Assembly (NCBI GenBank): GCA_947462335.1 | Contig: OX381713.1 | Location: 21,444,381-21,508,380, forward strand | Direction: 5' to 3' | Source: Harmothoe impar | Lineage: Eukaryota; Annelida; Polychaeta; Phyllodocida; Polynoidae | Length of the DNA stretch: 64,000 nt | Shown: in pieces, positions 45,401-55,700 of the stretch | How the letters are laid out: each line of letters opens with the position of its first letter | How positions within the stretch are numbered: position 1 is the stretch's first letter | Translations under genes and position numbers: made by a program | The notes under the pieces: generated by a model | Database searches by the model: none | What the model was told of the DNA's origin: nothing | The model's input: only the letters and a program-made list of their open reading frames with translations

Positions 45401-47982
45401 TGTTTAATCCAGACACCCAAACTCAGGATTATTTTCGTACGTTAGTAATGCTTTATAAACCTTGGCGTCATGAAGATTCAGGTATTGAAGAAATCGATTA
45501 TAAAGTAAACTTTTATAAACTGTCTAAAAAAGAACAAAAACAAATATGGGATAGAGCCAGCTATTATGACCATTATGCATTAGGTGATATAGTCCAAAAT
45601 ATTACAAATTTCCAAAATGAGAACTTATTACAAATGAATGTATTAGATGAATTAGGATCCAATATTTTACAAGAGGATATGGAAGCTGAGGAAGAAGGAT
45701 CTAAAGATGTTAATAGCAAAGGTTTCTACCAACCGTCATCAAACCAACAACCAGTAGAATTTATTAAAAATAACAAAGAAAATGGTACATCAGAGGAATT
45801 AACGTTGCCTACCATAATAGAGCACATGTGGCCCTTACAAAAACTACTTGACTCAGTTAGCCAATTGAATATAGGACAGAGGGAAATATACAATCATATT
45901 ATGACTCAAATTACATGTGTTGATTCACCTCTACGATGTTATATTTCAGGGGGAGCAGGAGTTGGCAAATCTGTAGTTCTTAAAACATTATGCCATAGCT
46001 TATTAAGAATGTATAATTTATCTGAAGAATATGAACCAGATGTCTTAACAGTATTATGCATAGCGCCAACAGGTAAATCAGCATTTCTAATAAATGGATC
46101 CACTGTTCATTCAGCACTAGGCATTGCAGGGAATTCATTTGACCACATACCATTATCTGACGATAAAAGAACCACTTATAGAACACTTTATAGGAATCTT
46201 AAAGTAATCTTGATTGACGAGATATCGATGATTGGGCGTAAACTCTTTAACATGATAGATAAAAGATTACAGGAAATTATGGATGTAAAAAAGACATTTG
46301 GAGGAATTCATATCATTGCCTTTGGTGATTTATACCAATTAGCCCCTGTAAAAGATGGTTTTGTTTTTGATAATACTGATCCAAAGAATCCAAAAAAACT
46401 GTTACCAGACAACACATGGAGATTAGAATTTGAATGTCATGAATTATTTGAAATTGTTAGACAAAAGGGGGACAAAAAGTTTGCTGAATTATTGAATAGA
46501 ATGCGTGTTGGTGAAACCACAGAGGATGACAAATTAATCTTAAAAAACAGATTGATCCAAAAAAATAGCGCAGAAATTCGCAATTTACCACATATATTCA
46601 CACTAAATGATAAAGTTGATAAGCATAATTCAACAATATATAGAAGATGTGATACAGAAAAGACTATCGTAGATTCCAATGATATAGTAATTGGTGTAAA
46701 AGATCCCCATCAGATTGCAATAATAAAACTGGCCATAACTACAGATATTGGGGCAACAGGTAATTTAATTACTCATTTGGAATTGGGCATCAATATGTAT
46801 TACGAGATCACTATGAATTTGCATATAAAGGACGGATTAGTAAATGGGACTGGCTGTTATTTGCGAAAAATAGAATATATGAATGGGTTTAAAAAACCAA
46901 GTATACTTTGGGTCGAATGTGAACACCCTGAATGTGGAATTAAGAGGAAACTCCAATTCATGCATTTAAGGACATCAGATCTAGAGGATTCTTGGATACC
47001 ATTATTTGCAGAAACTCGTAATTTCTGGATGAAAGAAAAAAATGTGGATATTCTAAGATCTCAGTTTCCAATTAGACCAGCCTCTGGGAAAACTATTTAT
47101 AAAAGTCAGGGTGATACTTTATTAGGCATAGTTTTGGATCTAACTCCGAGAGTTAAAGCTCAAATGTATTATGTAGGCTGTAGTAGAGTAACCAAGATTG
47201 AAGATCTTCATTTTCTTCATTTTAATCCCAAAGATATTAAACAGGATCCCAAATCACAAAAAGAAATGGAACGGCTAAGAGAAGACAGAGAACTTGAATT
47301 ATGTTATACACCTTCCTATCAATCTAATCTCATTTTCAATGTGATTTCTATGAATGCCCAATCTTTATATTCAAAGTTAAGGCACCTCAAATCTGACGAC
47401 CATATTATGAATTCCAAAATAATTTTTGTAAGTGAGACTAGATTAAAAGAACACGAACACAAAGATTATCAACTAGAAGGTTTTCAAAACATTTTGGTTA
47501 GTGGACTATCCCACAATACTAGACCCTACAATGGAATAGGGCTGTACTATAAGCCATCCATCACTATATTATCTCATGATATATATCAGTCGCAGTTCAT
47601 GCAGTCAATAGCAATTAAATGTGAACACAATTCAATTAGGTATAATATCATTTTCCTATACCGACAACCAAATACATCTGAAGCTTCATTTCTGGCATTC
47701 CTAAAAGAAAATTTGAAAGATTACCAAAATGCACACATAAACACAGTTTTGATTGGAGATTTCAATATTGATGCATTCCTCCCAAATAACATAAATATTA
47801 TTCAAAGTATACAAAATCTTTTTTCAGTTACCCAATTGGTTGATTTCCCTACAACTCGTAGAAAAACTTGTATAGATCTGTGTTTCACAAATGTAGATTG
47901 TGGCTTGCAACCAATATATTGTCCATTTTCGTATCATATTTATGTAAATTGTATACTTAATATAAATACCCTGATGGACTGA
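42418..47982 (+). CDS. Helentron Rep-helicase-endonuclease, continuing the preceding frame after one stop codon
   Basis: Open in the same frame as the preceding protein from the codon after the TAA. The first ATG is at 42487, but the first cysteines of a zinc finger (CIIC, from 42451) lie before it, so an independent start would destroy that domain. In order: zinc finger 2 (ends LPDKCEF), zinc finger 3 (CKLC...CNTC), an acidic tract near 43530, a Helitron-like Rep domain with HUH motif (His codons 44353 and 44359) and tyrosine pair (44896, 44908) before NKQD, a Pif1-type SF1 helicase with Walker A GGAGVGKS (45949-45972), Walker B LIDEIS, AFGDLYQLAPV and GCSRV, then an EEP endonuclease (MNAQS, SET, IGDFN). 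The last EEP motif, normally SDH, reads SYH (47929-47937), so nuclease activity is doubtful. Rep would nick and join DNA strands, and the helicase would unwind in rolling-circle transposition. Confidence 0.93.
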   Translation, partial: KKVHVKDDKIPCIICLNNYSKGFMKFLANTVKDRAELLINKQILSKGGKEICKTCDAHISKNNQLPDKCEFYSKNSVTPAEHPQFPIIKDIDIEIEDLNQSIDLENEADCDQFLQELINKLEKRTGTIDDIALFMKLGLEGPNYDCKLCSQVWFFTQVTKINPSLTKKLYDIAGISLEKNETAYLCNTCRQNLYSNSLPRICPQNGFIMPDIPIILRLHPEEEKLIALRIPFMRIRELPKGKQFALRGSVINVPVNIISTITQLPRYINEAGLVPIRLKRKLEYKSVYSKRNVRPLVVMEALQWLQLNSKLYQNEEVSIDTEWLDKTINDLKKDNKLDRNILVMSDDDDKTRNGLDNLERKSENNSDEEVVENDEDNDDDDSFCEVQPNREIETETLIEGPLTDFFLEIAPGENSRPLHLLSDSNAEYLAYPTLFGGVNPYEEFNNIRYVDICKFELRNKNRRIAENVSNILFKYRRYQINYSQNASNFVVRTQNTKNRYTAGHISSMENRLEMTKYNKAFFYYTKLRNSPMYLQNIKKQLLSMIRQLGIPTFFMSFSAAEFKWLDLMRTLGKLIDGKEYTDLELEDMSWSEKCRLIQSDPVTCSRYFNHRFEVFLRTVLCGKQEILGRVVEYFYRVEFQHRGSAHIHCLVWIKDAPKPDNPENYPEIINFVDDKISCSENVPEQHKQFLKYQIHKHSKTCKKNNKKICRFGYPIPPMKNTVILEPMDAKLQQDLIISYRDTYIQIKKYLDTEECHEGSIDDMLTKFDINYDQYLDIIRSQLLDAKVFLKRTTKEVRINQYMKKLLHVWQANHDIQMILNPYAVAMYIVNYINKQDRGLSLLLSDIMRESGSANSTVKHQLREIAKAFTYSTEVSAQEAVYILLGMPVAKKSREVKFVNTKPAKDRMRILKKQVDLLALDCDSVDIYMDDNQTKYIDRPIELEDYSFADYISQIRCEKIGRRDMDKLRKNKNILAIQDDQFFRKRNKRAILTFNMFNPDTQTQDYFRTLVMLYKPWRHEDSGIEEIDYKVNFYKLSKKEQKQIWDRASYYDHYALGDIVQNITNFQNENLLQMNVLDELGSNILQEDMEAEEEGSKDVNSKGFYQPSSNQQPVEFIKNNKENGTSEELTLPTIIEHMWPLQKLLDSVSQLNIGQREIYNHIMTQITCVDSPLRCYISGGAGVGKSVVLKTLCHSLLRMYNLSEEYEPDVLTVLCIAPTGKSAFLINGSTVHSALGIAGNSFDHIPLSDDKRTTYRTLYRNLKVILIDEISMIGRKLFNMIDKRLQEIMDVKKTFGGIHIIAFGDLYQLAPVKDGFVFDNTDPKNPKKLLPDNTWRLEFECHELFEIVRQKGDKKFAELLNRMRVGETTEDDKLILKNRLIQKNSAEIRNLPHIFTLNDKVDKHNSTIYRRCDTEKTIVDSNDIVIGVKDPHQIAIIKLAITTDIGATGNLITHLELGINMYYEITMNLHIKDGLVNGTGCYLRKIEYMNGFKKPSILWVECEHPECGIKRKLQFMHLRTSDLEDSWIPLFAETRNFWMKEKNVDILRSQFPIRPASGKTIYKSQGDTLLGIVLDLTPRVKAQMYYVGCSRVTKIEDLHFLHFNPKDIKQDPKSQKEMERLREDRELELCYTPSYQSNLIFNVISMNAQSLYSKLRHLKSDDHIMNSKIIFVSETRLKEHEHKDYQLEGFQNILVSGLSHNTRPYNGIGLYYKPSITILSHDIYQSQFMQSIAIKCEHNSIRYNIIFLYRQPNTSEASFLAFLKENLKDYQNAHINTVLIGDFNIDAFLPNNINIIQSIQNLFSVTQLVDFPTTRRKTCIDLCFTNVDCGLQPIYCPFSYHIYVNCILNINTLMD

Positions 47983-48498
47983 CATGACTTCCCCAATAGG
48001 ACCTGTATATTCACACCGTGAACCACAATTATTACCGATTTATGCACTTTTCCATCTAAAATGCCATATACTGCGTTCAAACCGTAGGAGTTGACCCCAA
48101 TGTACTGTATTTAAGTTTTGTAGCCAAAAAGCACAGTGTTACGAATCATCCAGGCCTCAATCAGTTCATATTATATAACATTACATACAAGCCTCACAAT
48201 GCGTTTTATACTTGATTGCATTCACCCCTTGCACCTAACCCTAATTGTTTACGACCAGCTGGGGTCAAAATTGGATCTCAACTTTTATATAGACCAATAT
48301 TATGTAATAATATTCCCGCTCTTAAATGCACACGTCATGCGCACATGCAAAAAACAAGGTCCATGCGCACATGACGTATATGCGTGAGGGACAGTTTTGG
48401 GTTATATGCGCACCTTTGATCACATGTCTGGTGGCATATAAACCATGCAGTACAAGCCCTCTACCTCAGTACCGTCTTCAGTAGTCTCCTGATTCAAC

Positions 48499-51062
48499 AT
48501 GAGTAACGCTGCAGCCCCAGTTGCAAATGGAGGAGCCGGCAGGGGAGTTGTGCCTGCTGCTGCAGGGGTGACAAGTACGCCGGCTGCTGCCATTGGCCGT
48601 GGTAGGGGCCGTGGTGTGGGCCGTGGTGGTGGACCTGTCACCAGGCACCGCAGCCGTTCCAGGACATCACCTCTTTCTTCTCGGGAAACCATTAAACGTG
48701 TTAAGACGTACAAGGAAGGTCCTATCTTTGAAACACCACTGCATCTATGTATCATGAAACTTAGTCCACTCAGTCAAGAGGATAATTCTGGAACTGGGGA
48801 ATACGACGAGGAGGATGTTGACCTCACCAAGGTGGAGATCCCTAATACTGCTCTACCCAGGCTTCGCAACCGGAGACGTGCCATATTCGCTGATGGAACA
48901 GGTAAAAATAAATTATATTTTCAATAATACATTTAATTCATTTCAAACTTCTATGTAGAAATAGAAAAACAGTACCTTAATGCAGTAGTATAACAACACT
49001 GGACACTAATGGATTAGTATGAATCTTGTAACCATCCACTGCCCTCACTCCAGATTCGTCAATTGTCACTCAACTATTTAGGTTCATTTTAAAGTTTTAC
49101 CCCTTGAACGTTATTTAGAATGTTGACTTTTATAATTCACTAAACTGTGGAATATATCTTATTATTTACAGGCTGTATTCGTGCCTTTGTGTACGTTAAC
49201 ATGAGGTTTGAGGAGGGTGCCTGTATCAGGATATCAAACTATGGATACCGTATGATGCGCATAGTCATTCACAGAAAGACTTCTGTTAACTTGTAAGTCT
49301 TATTTTAACCTAATTATTAATGCCATCACTTAATCTACATTGTACAATTATTGCTATTTAACTTAGAACCTTAGTTAGGCTTGATAGAAACGCTTAGTAC
49401 TTTGCTTAAACTGCATAACTTAATCAATCACAGCTTGCTGGTAGTATGAATAGGTACTAGCACACTTTTCATCCCGACCAAATTAATAATTCTACATACC
49501 TTTTCATGATCATTGTATATTACATCAAGAATCAATATATTTTTAGGGTCTTGTCAGTTATTGTAGATCAACAAAATTAGGTAAGAATGTATCCATTTTT
49601 ATTATAGCAACATCCCAATCAACATCCCCAACACGGTATCGATGGAAGCTACGTCTATGTATGACACCAAGTTCTATCCAACCATGAGACTCGCCGCGAT
49701 CAAAAAGAAACCTGAATACGCCCGTTGTTCAGTAGAGAATGCGAGAATCAGCATGGTAAGAATGTAATTATTAATACACCAGATGTATTTAACATAACAT
49801 ATAGACAAAGTGATGTTTTTTTACAGATTTACTAGAAATTTTTGTTGTGTATATAAGAGACTAAGCGGTTATGTATGTATATTGTCAAGTACAGGTGCCA
49901 CGCCCCCTTTTCTGGGACGCCCTGACGCAGGGGTCATGGTAATTCATTTGTCTCACACTAGAGTTGGTGGATGGTCTATAAGGACGCTATAGCGTCCCGG
50001 GACAGTTGAAAAATATACTTTTATACTATGCATGTCTACTTATCATAATGTGTACCCTTATAAACCATTTCTATTATAACTATGCTTAATCCTAATAATC
50101 TGATTATTATGCATTTTTTATTAAATCTCGTCAGATAAAGGAGACTAGACAGTCTGAAAGTCGGGGCATAGTTTCAGATGTGACTGAAATCTATCTGGAC
50201 GATGGAGAAGCAAGGCTGTACGTCAGTATGTGGCGAAAATGCTCTGATCTACCTTTCAAGCGAAATCAGTCCATCTCTTTCACTGACTTAATTGGCAAAA
50301 GGTCACATTTCCACAACCAAATCGTGTTAAATGCAAACTTTGTGGATGAGGTTAAGGTAACAATAAATACTTTTAATTTATTTACTTATTCTATTGACCA
50401 ATATTTAAATTATTTAGAAATACAATCCTCAACTATTAAGTACTGTAATATATTTCTAACTATAAGTAATTGACCCAGGGGCACCCGTCCCTCCCTCCCT
50501 GCCTCCCTGCCTCCCTGCATCCCTGCCTTCCTGCCTCCCTGCCTGCCTGCCTCCCTCCATCCCTGCCTCCCTGCCTCCCTCCCTCCTCCCTCCCTCCCTC
50601 CCTCCCTACCTCCCTCCCTCCATCCCTGCCTCCCCTGGGTCACATGTGATGCCAATCGCCAGTACAATTTATTTAATAGTTCCATGTCTTGAATGTGCAG
50701 ACATGGATATTTCAAGAATTGTCAATTTGAATAGATTTTCATATTAATTTGAACTATAAATTCAATTATATGAATGCATTGAATGTTCTTTTTTAAAGCT
50801 TGGACCCATGCTACCAGAACATGTACTTGGCAAAATTGAAGCATGTGAGGTAGGAGAAGACCCAGAATGCTACCAGTTGACTGTTGTGGATGGCCATGAC
50901 TCCTGGGAGGGGGAGGTTCCTGAAGACTTGTTCCGAGAAACATTCGGATTTGTAGGAATGGATCTGAACATCATCCAAAATCACCTTCCCAAGTACATTC
51001 GTCTAGAACTGGATATGGACGACTGTATTGTCCAAATGAGCAAGCTAGCAGAAATGCCTTAA
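48499..51062 (+). CDS. RPA70-like protein with two OB folds, probably Helentron-associated
   Basis: Five coding exons join in frame (48499-48901, 49172-49292, 49608-49755, 50135-50356, 50799-51062), giving 385 aa. The N-terminus is low complexity with GRGRGRGVGRGGG and RS-rich motifs. Residues about 80-185 look like an RPA-type OB fold: AIFADGTGCIRAFVYV, then FEEGACIRISNY and a basic strand. Residues about 235-310 look like a second OB fold: GIVSDVTEIY, RLYVSMWRKC, IVLNANF. RPA-like proteins are known partners encoded by many animal and plant Helitrons, and this gene starts 516 bp after the Rep frame on the same strand. Against that, its codons are less AT-rich than the Helentron frames and it has introns, so a host gene is possible. 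The stop lies just before a donor (51063), followed by a likely 3' UTR exon from 51285. AATAAA occurs at 51359 and 51699. Confidence 0.72.
50478..50640. repeat. CCCTCCCTG-rich low-complexity tract
   Basis: Tandem CCTGCCTCC/CCCTCCCT units inside the last intron of the OB-fold gene. Strongly pyrimidine-biased. Confidence 0.9.
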
Positions 51063-52317
51063 GGTAAACATTTAATTATTAGTTGAATCAATTTCAATTG
51101 TAATAAAAAGTTAATCTGTATTTGTCTTGAAAAGAAATCTGAATTATAGTTTGATCCTAGATGGAATTTATTTACAATTTCAAACACGATTAAATTTAAC
51201 ATTATATATTCTACTACTGTATCATAAACTTACATTAAAATATATATTTAGCAAATTACTTAATTTTCTCCATTTTATCTCCAGGTTGTACCACTCCAAC
51301 CCGGCACTTTGGCAGTCAACTGAAGTATGACGCACATTCTACAAATATTTCACATTCAAATAAATTTGAAGAAGACATCTACTGCCATTCATTTCTCAAG
51401 GATTCTAAATCCCTTTAATATATTAATTGTGCTGATACTATATTGATTATGATTTGACAAAGGTTATTATGTCATAGAGGATTACCTGTAACGATTGTTT
51501 GGGAAAGAATCACACAAAAGTTATGAAACTGTGATTGTAAATCAGTTTATTCAAAAGGTAATGGCTTAGTTTCTTAAGGATATATATAAACCAGGGATAT
51601 GAGGACTACATTTAAATGTAGTTTAATATCTGGAACTTTATGTTAACCATTTCGTCTACTAAAGAGTAGTTTCGTTTGCAGTTGTTTGACATTTATGAAA
51701 TAAAAGTTATGTTTCTTAAATACTGGTTGTGTTTTTTATTCAGTTATCCTGATATGTATATAAATATCAAGTCGTAATTGCATGAGCATTATGCCATAAC
51801 AATAACTTGAATTAAAAATGTATTAATAAAAGAGAAAATAATCACAAAATAATATTCCAATCATTATTTAATATCCGAGCATGATTTTACTGTCAAAATA
51901 CCAGAACACTACAACATATGGTCCGGCACTATAAGAATCCGAATCAAAATCCAAAATCCAAAATTCTATTTTGATTGCCGGTCATCACACCTACGGTGTG
52001 CAAATCCTCGGACAGAACCTTTGCATCCTAGTAGTATTATTACAGATGTAGTCTCGCTCAATTGCTTTGAATCCAATTTCAGTACAGGGAAACATGAAGT
52101 CTCTTTAATATATTATTTTGTGACAGAAAGCAATTTTCCCATGATAAACTATTTTTCATGTCATGATTGGGGCCTGTGAAGGATACACTGTTACCAAAAT
52201 GCTATAATTGACCCAAGTGTGGCCTAACAAAAAAAACACTCCAGTTATACTTCAATTCTGGAATGGATTTATGTCGTTTTGCATCAAAACTCGTCAAATG
52301 TAGCAGCAGACTGATGT

Positions 52318-52390
52318 ATCAACCGCGTATGGTCGGCATGATGCATGAATACAACAGTTGAGGGTTGCATGAATGCATCAATGAGTTCAC
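52318..52390. repeat. GCATGATGCAT repeat, half copy
   Basis: GGTCGGCATGATGCATGAAT, then GGGTTGCATGAATGCATCAA. One hairpin arm pair without the CGAGTAACTCG core. Confidence 0.55.
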
Positions 52391-52424
52391 ATAGCAATTT
52401 ATCTATTGACACATAGATATTCTT

Positions 52425-52724
52425 TAGGGTGTGGTCATTTTTTTAACAATATGGGGGGGGGGGGGGGGTGATTGGTGGATTGGGGGGGGGGGGACCAAAA
52501 AATTTCGACCCTTTGAGGGGGGGGGGGGACAAAAAAATTTGCAACCCTTCTCAGTGAAAAATCTAGCGCATTACTATAGTCTCAAAGACGTCGGCCGTGC
52601 CCAGTTTCAACTTGCCTGAGGGGCGGACCAAATAAATTTCAACCCGCTCGCGCGAAAATCCACGGACCCCCCCCCCCCCCCCCCCCCAACCCCCGCTGTC
52701 GTTAAAAAATTAGCACTCCCTTAG
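52425..52724. mobile_element. G-run inverted-repeat element, copy 4
   Basis: Left TAGGGTGTGGTCATTTTTTT-AAC, right GTTAAAAAATTAGCACTCCC-TTA. The interior has G runs of 9-13 and repeated AAAAATTTCGACCC words, ending in a C run of more than 20. It lies 52 bp from the end of the MS4A-like gene. Confidence 0.7.
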
Positions 52725-52775
52725 TGGAGAGCATTGCATTTGAGGGTCAGCAAGACTAGAAGATGTGCTTCCTTT

Positions 52776-55700
52776 TTACTCAGGAATAGATAGCTTTGAC
52801 TCTTCATATGTTGGGGGTGGCGTCTGGCTATATGCAGGTAGCTGGCTCTGAACAGGGTTGAAGCTGGGACCAGCAGCCATGCCTGCAAAGGTAAAAGTCC
52901 TAAGTCAGTTTTTTGAAAGAACTAACTCATTTTTTACAAATATTTATCTCCGGACTGGGTACTTTCTTCTGTAAGCAGAGATGCCACTTTTCCTACTTTC
53001 GCAGGAATTCCTACTTTTCGGCTGGAATTTTTGTATTGAATTATGTTAATTTCCTACATGAAATTGACCAAAGTTGCAATATCTACCTTTTCTCGACGAT
53101 AGTAGCCCGAACTCATGCTTTGTCAATAGAATTGTGTAAGAAACTGGATCCCGGCCCCCCTCCTTGCCACATGATGTCATTGATAGATGCCCCACATAAT
53201 AGAAGATATCATACAGAGAAAATAAAACACTTCAGACCTGCTCCTTGCTGATTGAAGGGTAGAATCACCATTTGTTGCTGTCCATCTGGTCCCTGTATAT
53301 ACTGCACCTGTCCTGTCATCAGCATAGGCTGTATTAAAGGTAACATCAACGGCATTTATACAACTCCCTGACAAAATCATGAGCAATGCAACCACCAGTT
53401 CTAAAACCATGTGCTGAAGTATTGATATGTAATTTCTTTTCCTTTGGATTTTTCATTTCTCAAGGTCCATCTTGACACATACAGTAGGAGTTAAAGAGAC
53501 ATTGAATCACATCTAGAACCATAATGTACTGGTGTGGCAATATTAAGATTTATATTGATGATGAAAGCTGTGCCACTTCCTTTTACAAACGCTTTCTATG
53601 TAGTGGAATATCAATCTCAACTTCTCTAAGATAAATAGGCTATCAATACCAAACTGCATGGCTACAGAAAATGAATAGATATTACCTGGTTTTGGTTCCC
53701 ACCACATAGACCATGGCAGGTGAAGGCAGATGATACTATCGCCACCACCGCCTGAGTGACTGCCAGGATGATCAGCATTACATTGATGCCCAATGGCTAC
53801 AACAATAAAATACATTCATAAGTGTTCATACTTTTTTTTCATACTAATTTTTCAAAATGGCACTATTTAACTTCTTAAATTCCAGAAACCTGGAGGTTTG
53901 GTATGATGCACCAATGCTGCAACATAATGTGAGTTATCTGTCGGCACTACATGGATCCTGGTGACAAATGAACATGCAGTTCAACAAGCCATGCTTATAC
54001 GGGTTAAATGTGTTTATCTCATTAAACACCTGCAATATTGTGCTGCAGCAAATACATGTATTTGTGTCTGCACTGACATTCTGTAGGTTTGCTAGGTTAA
54101 TCAGTAGTGCCTAACCCAGCTTGGTCATAGCCCTAGTAGCAAACACACTGTGGCCCCGGACGGGGCCAGACTGTGTTTGCAAATCTGACCTGGAGTGGGC
54201 TAACCGACGGGCTCCCGTCGGTTTAGGGCACTGGGCTTTGGTCTGGCCCCGTGCGGGCTGCCCATGTTGGGCGCAGATCGGGTTTTGGACGGGAAGCCCA
54301 CTTTGGGCTCAGATCAGTTTTTGGACGGGCTGCCCACTTTGGGCTCAGATCTGTTTTTGGACGGGCTGAAAGCGGGTTCAGATCGGTTTTTGGATGGGTT
54401 GAAAGCGGGCTCAGATCGGTTTTTGGACAGGTTGAAAGGGGGCTCACATCGGTTTTTGGACGGGTTGAAAGCGGGCTCACATCAGTTTTTGGACAGCTAA
54501 TTTGATAATTATGGGTTTTTAGAATCTATTCAATCATCCCACAAGGATTTCTCGTATTTGTTGAACCAGATATCCTAGGTCCTGCTAATCAACCCAAGGC
54601 ATAATCATACTCTTCCTACCCAATAAAGGCCTATTATCATCAGGTTTGAGCCACATGCAGCATAGACAAGTGTCTAGGGTGTACATTAGCCTTCAAATCC
54701 ATAGTTCATACCCACATGGAGCAAATGAGACTGTGTTAAGCAAATTGTAATACCACATAAATAGTGTCTACACTGGATAGCTGCTTGGAGAACTTTCTTT
54801 TATTCATTCAAATATATATAGTCTACCTTATTTCCAAACTGTGAGAGCATCTGTTTATTGTGTCCTATTCTACATCGCTTTAACATTTTATTGTATTATT
54901 GTATAATGCCAATTTCATCTGGCTTTGTTGGAAAACTCTATTATATTGTATAGTAGTGACATCTGGTGTCAATCATCAGAAATACTAGACCAGTTGCCCT
55001 GTCCAAACCCAACCTCAGCCCTCATCGGCCCGGAGTGGGCTAACCAATGGGCGCCCGTTGGTTTAGGGCACTGCCATGGGCTTTGGTGTGGCCCCAAGTG
55101 GGCTGCCCGAATTGGGCTCAGAGCGGGTTTTGGACGGGCTTCCTGTCATCTTCCCCACATGAACCCAAAGCGGGCAGCCCACTTTGAAACTGATCTGAGC
55201 CCAAATCGGCAGCCCGCTTTGAAACTGATCTGATCCCAAAATGGGCAGCTCGATCGGGGCCACACTTAAGCCCAGCCATCTGCCCAACATGAAACCCAGC
55301 TCAGTTTTGCCCGACTTCAAACAGCCAATCCGAGCTAAAACCAAATTGGCCCTGTGCGGGCTTGCTACTAGGGAGGGGTAGTGGTCATTTGGACTGACTA
55401 ATATTCAGAAATCACTAAGTGTCTGATGCACAAATTAGCTGTCAAATGAGATGGCAGCAGCATTTTGTAGGGATAGTTTGCAAAGAGTAGACGGCTCTAT
55501 ACAAAACAAGGGACGAACCTGCGAAGTCACTAGATGCCCCCCATTCTCCCCGTAATCTTGAATCACCACTTTTCCGGTAATCTTAATAGTGCCCACCCAA
55601 AAGTTTGACACACCGTTTGCCTCTAAGATTACGGGTAAAGTGGGTTGACTAGATGCCCCTCATTTTACCTGTTATCTTAAAAACCCATTTCATAAAAGAA

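Larger units (their letters stand above)
39260..51710 (+). mobile_element. Helentron-type rolling-circle transposon (ends approximate)
   Basis: Core evidence is the Rep-helicase-endonuclease frame described below, an architecture specific to Helentrons (Helitron2-like elements). Upstream within the same frame is a deubiquitinase-like module, and 516 bp downstream begins an OB-fold gene. Ends are not defined: Helentrons lack target duplications, and I could not identify the short terminal hairpin. The right limit is set by the last polyadenylation signal of the OB-fold gene. If that gene is a host gene, the element may end near 48,000-48,450. Confidence 0.6.

Noticed and set aside
48420..48755. 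Minus-strand frame overlapping the OB-fold gene's first exon
   Set aside because: A shadow of the GC-rich GRG-repeat coding sequence, and the other strand has a five-exon chain.
54223..54505. Overlapping frames on both strands with periodic residues
   Set aside because: Produced by the 33-36-bp tandem array within an inverted-repeat element.
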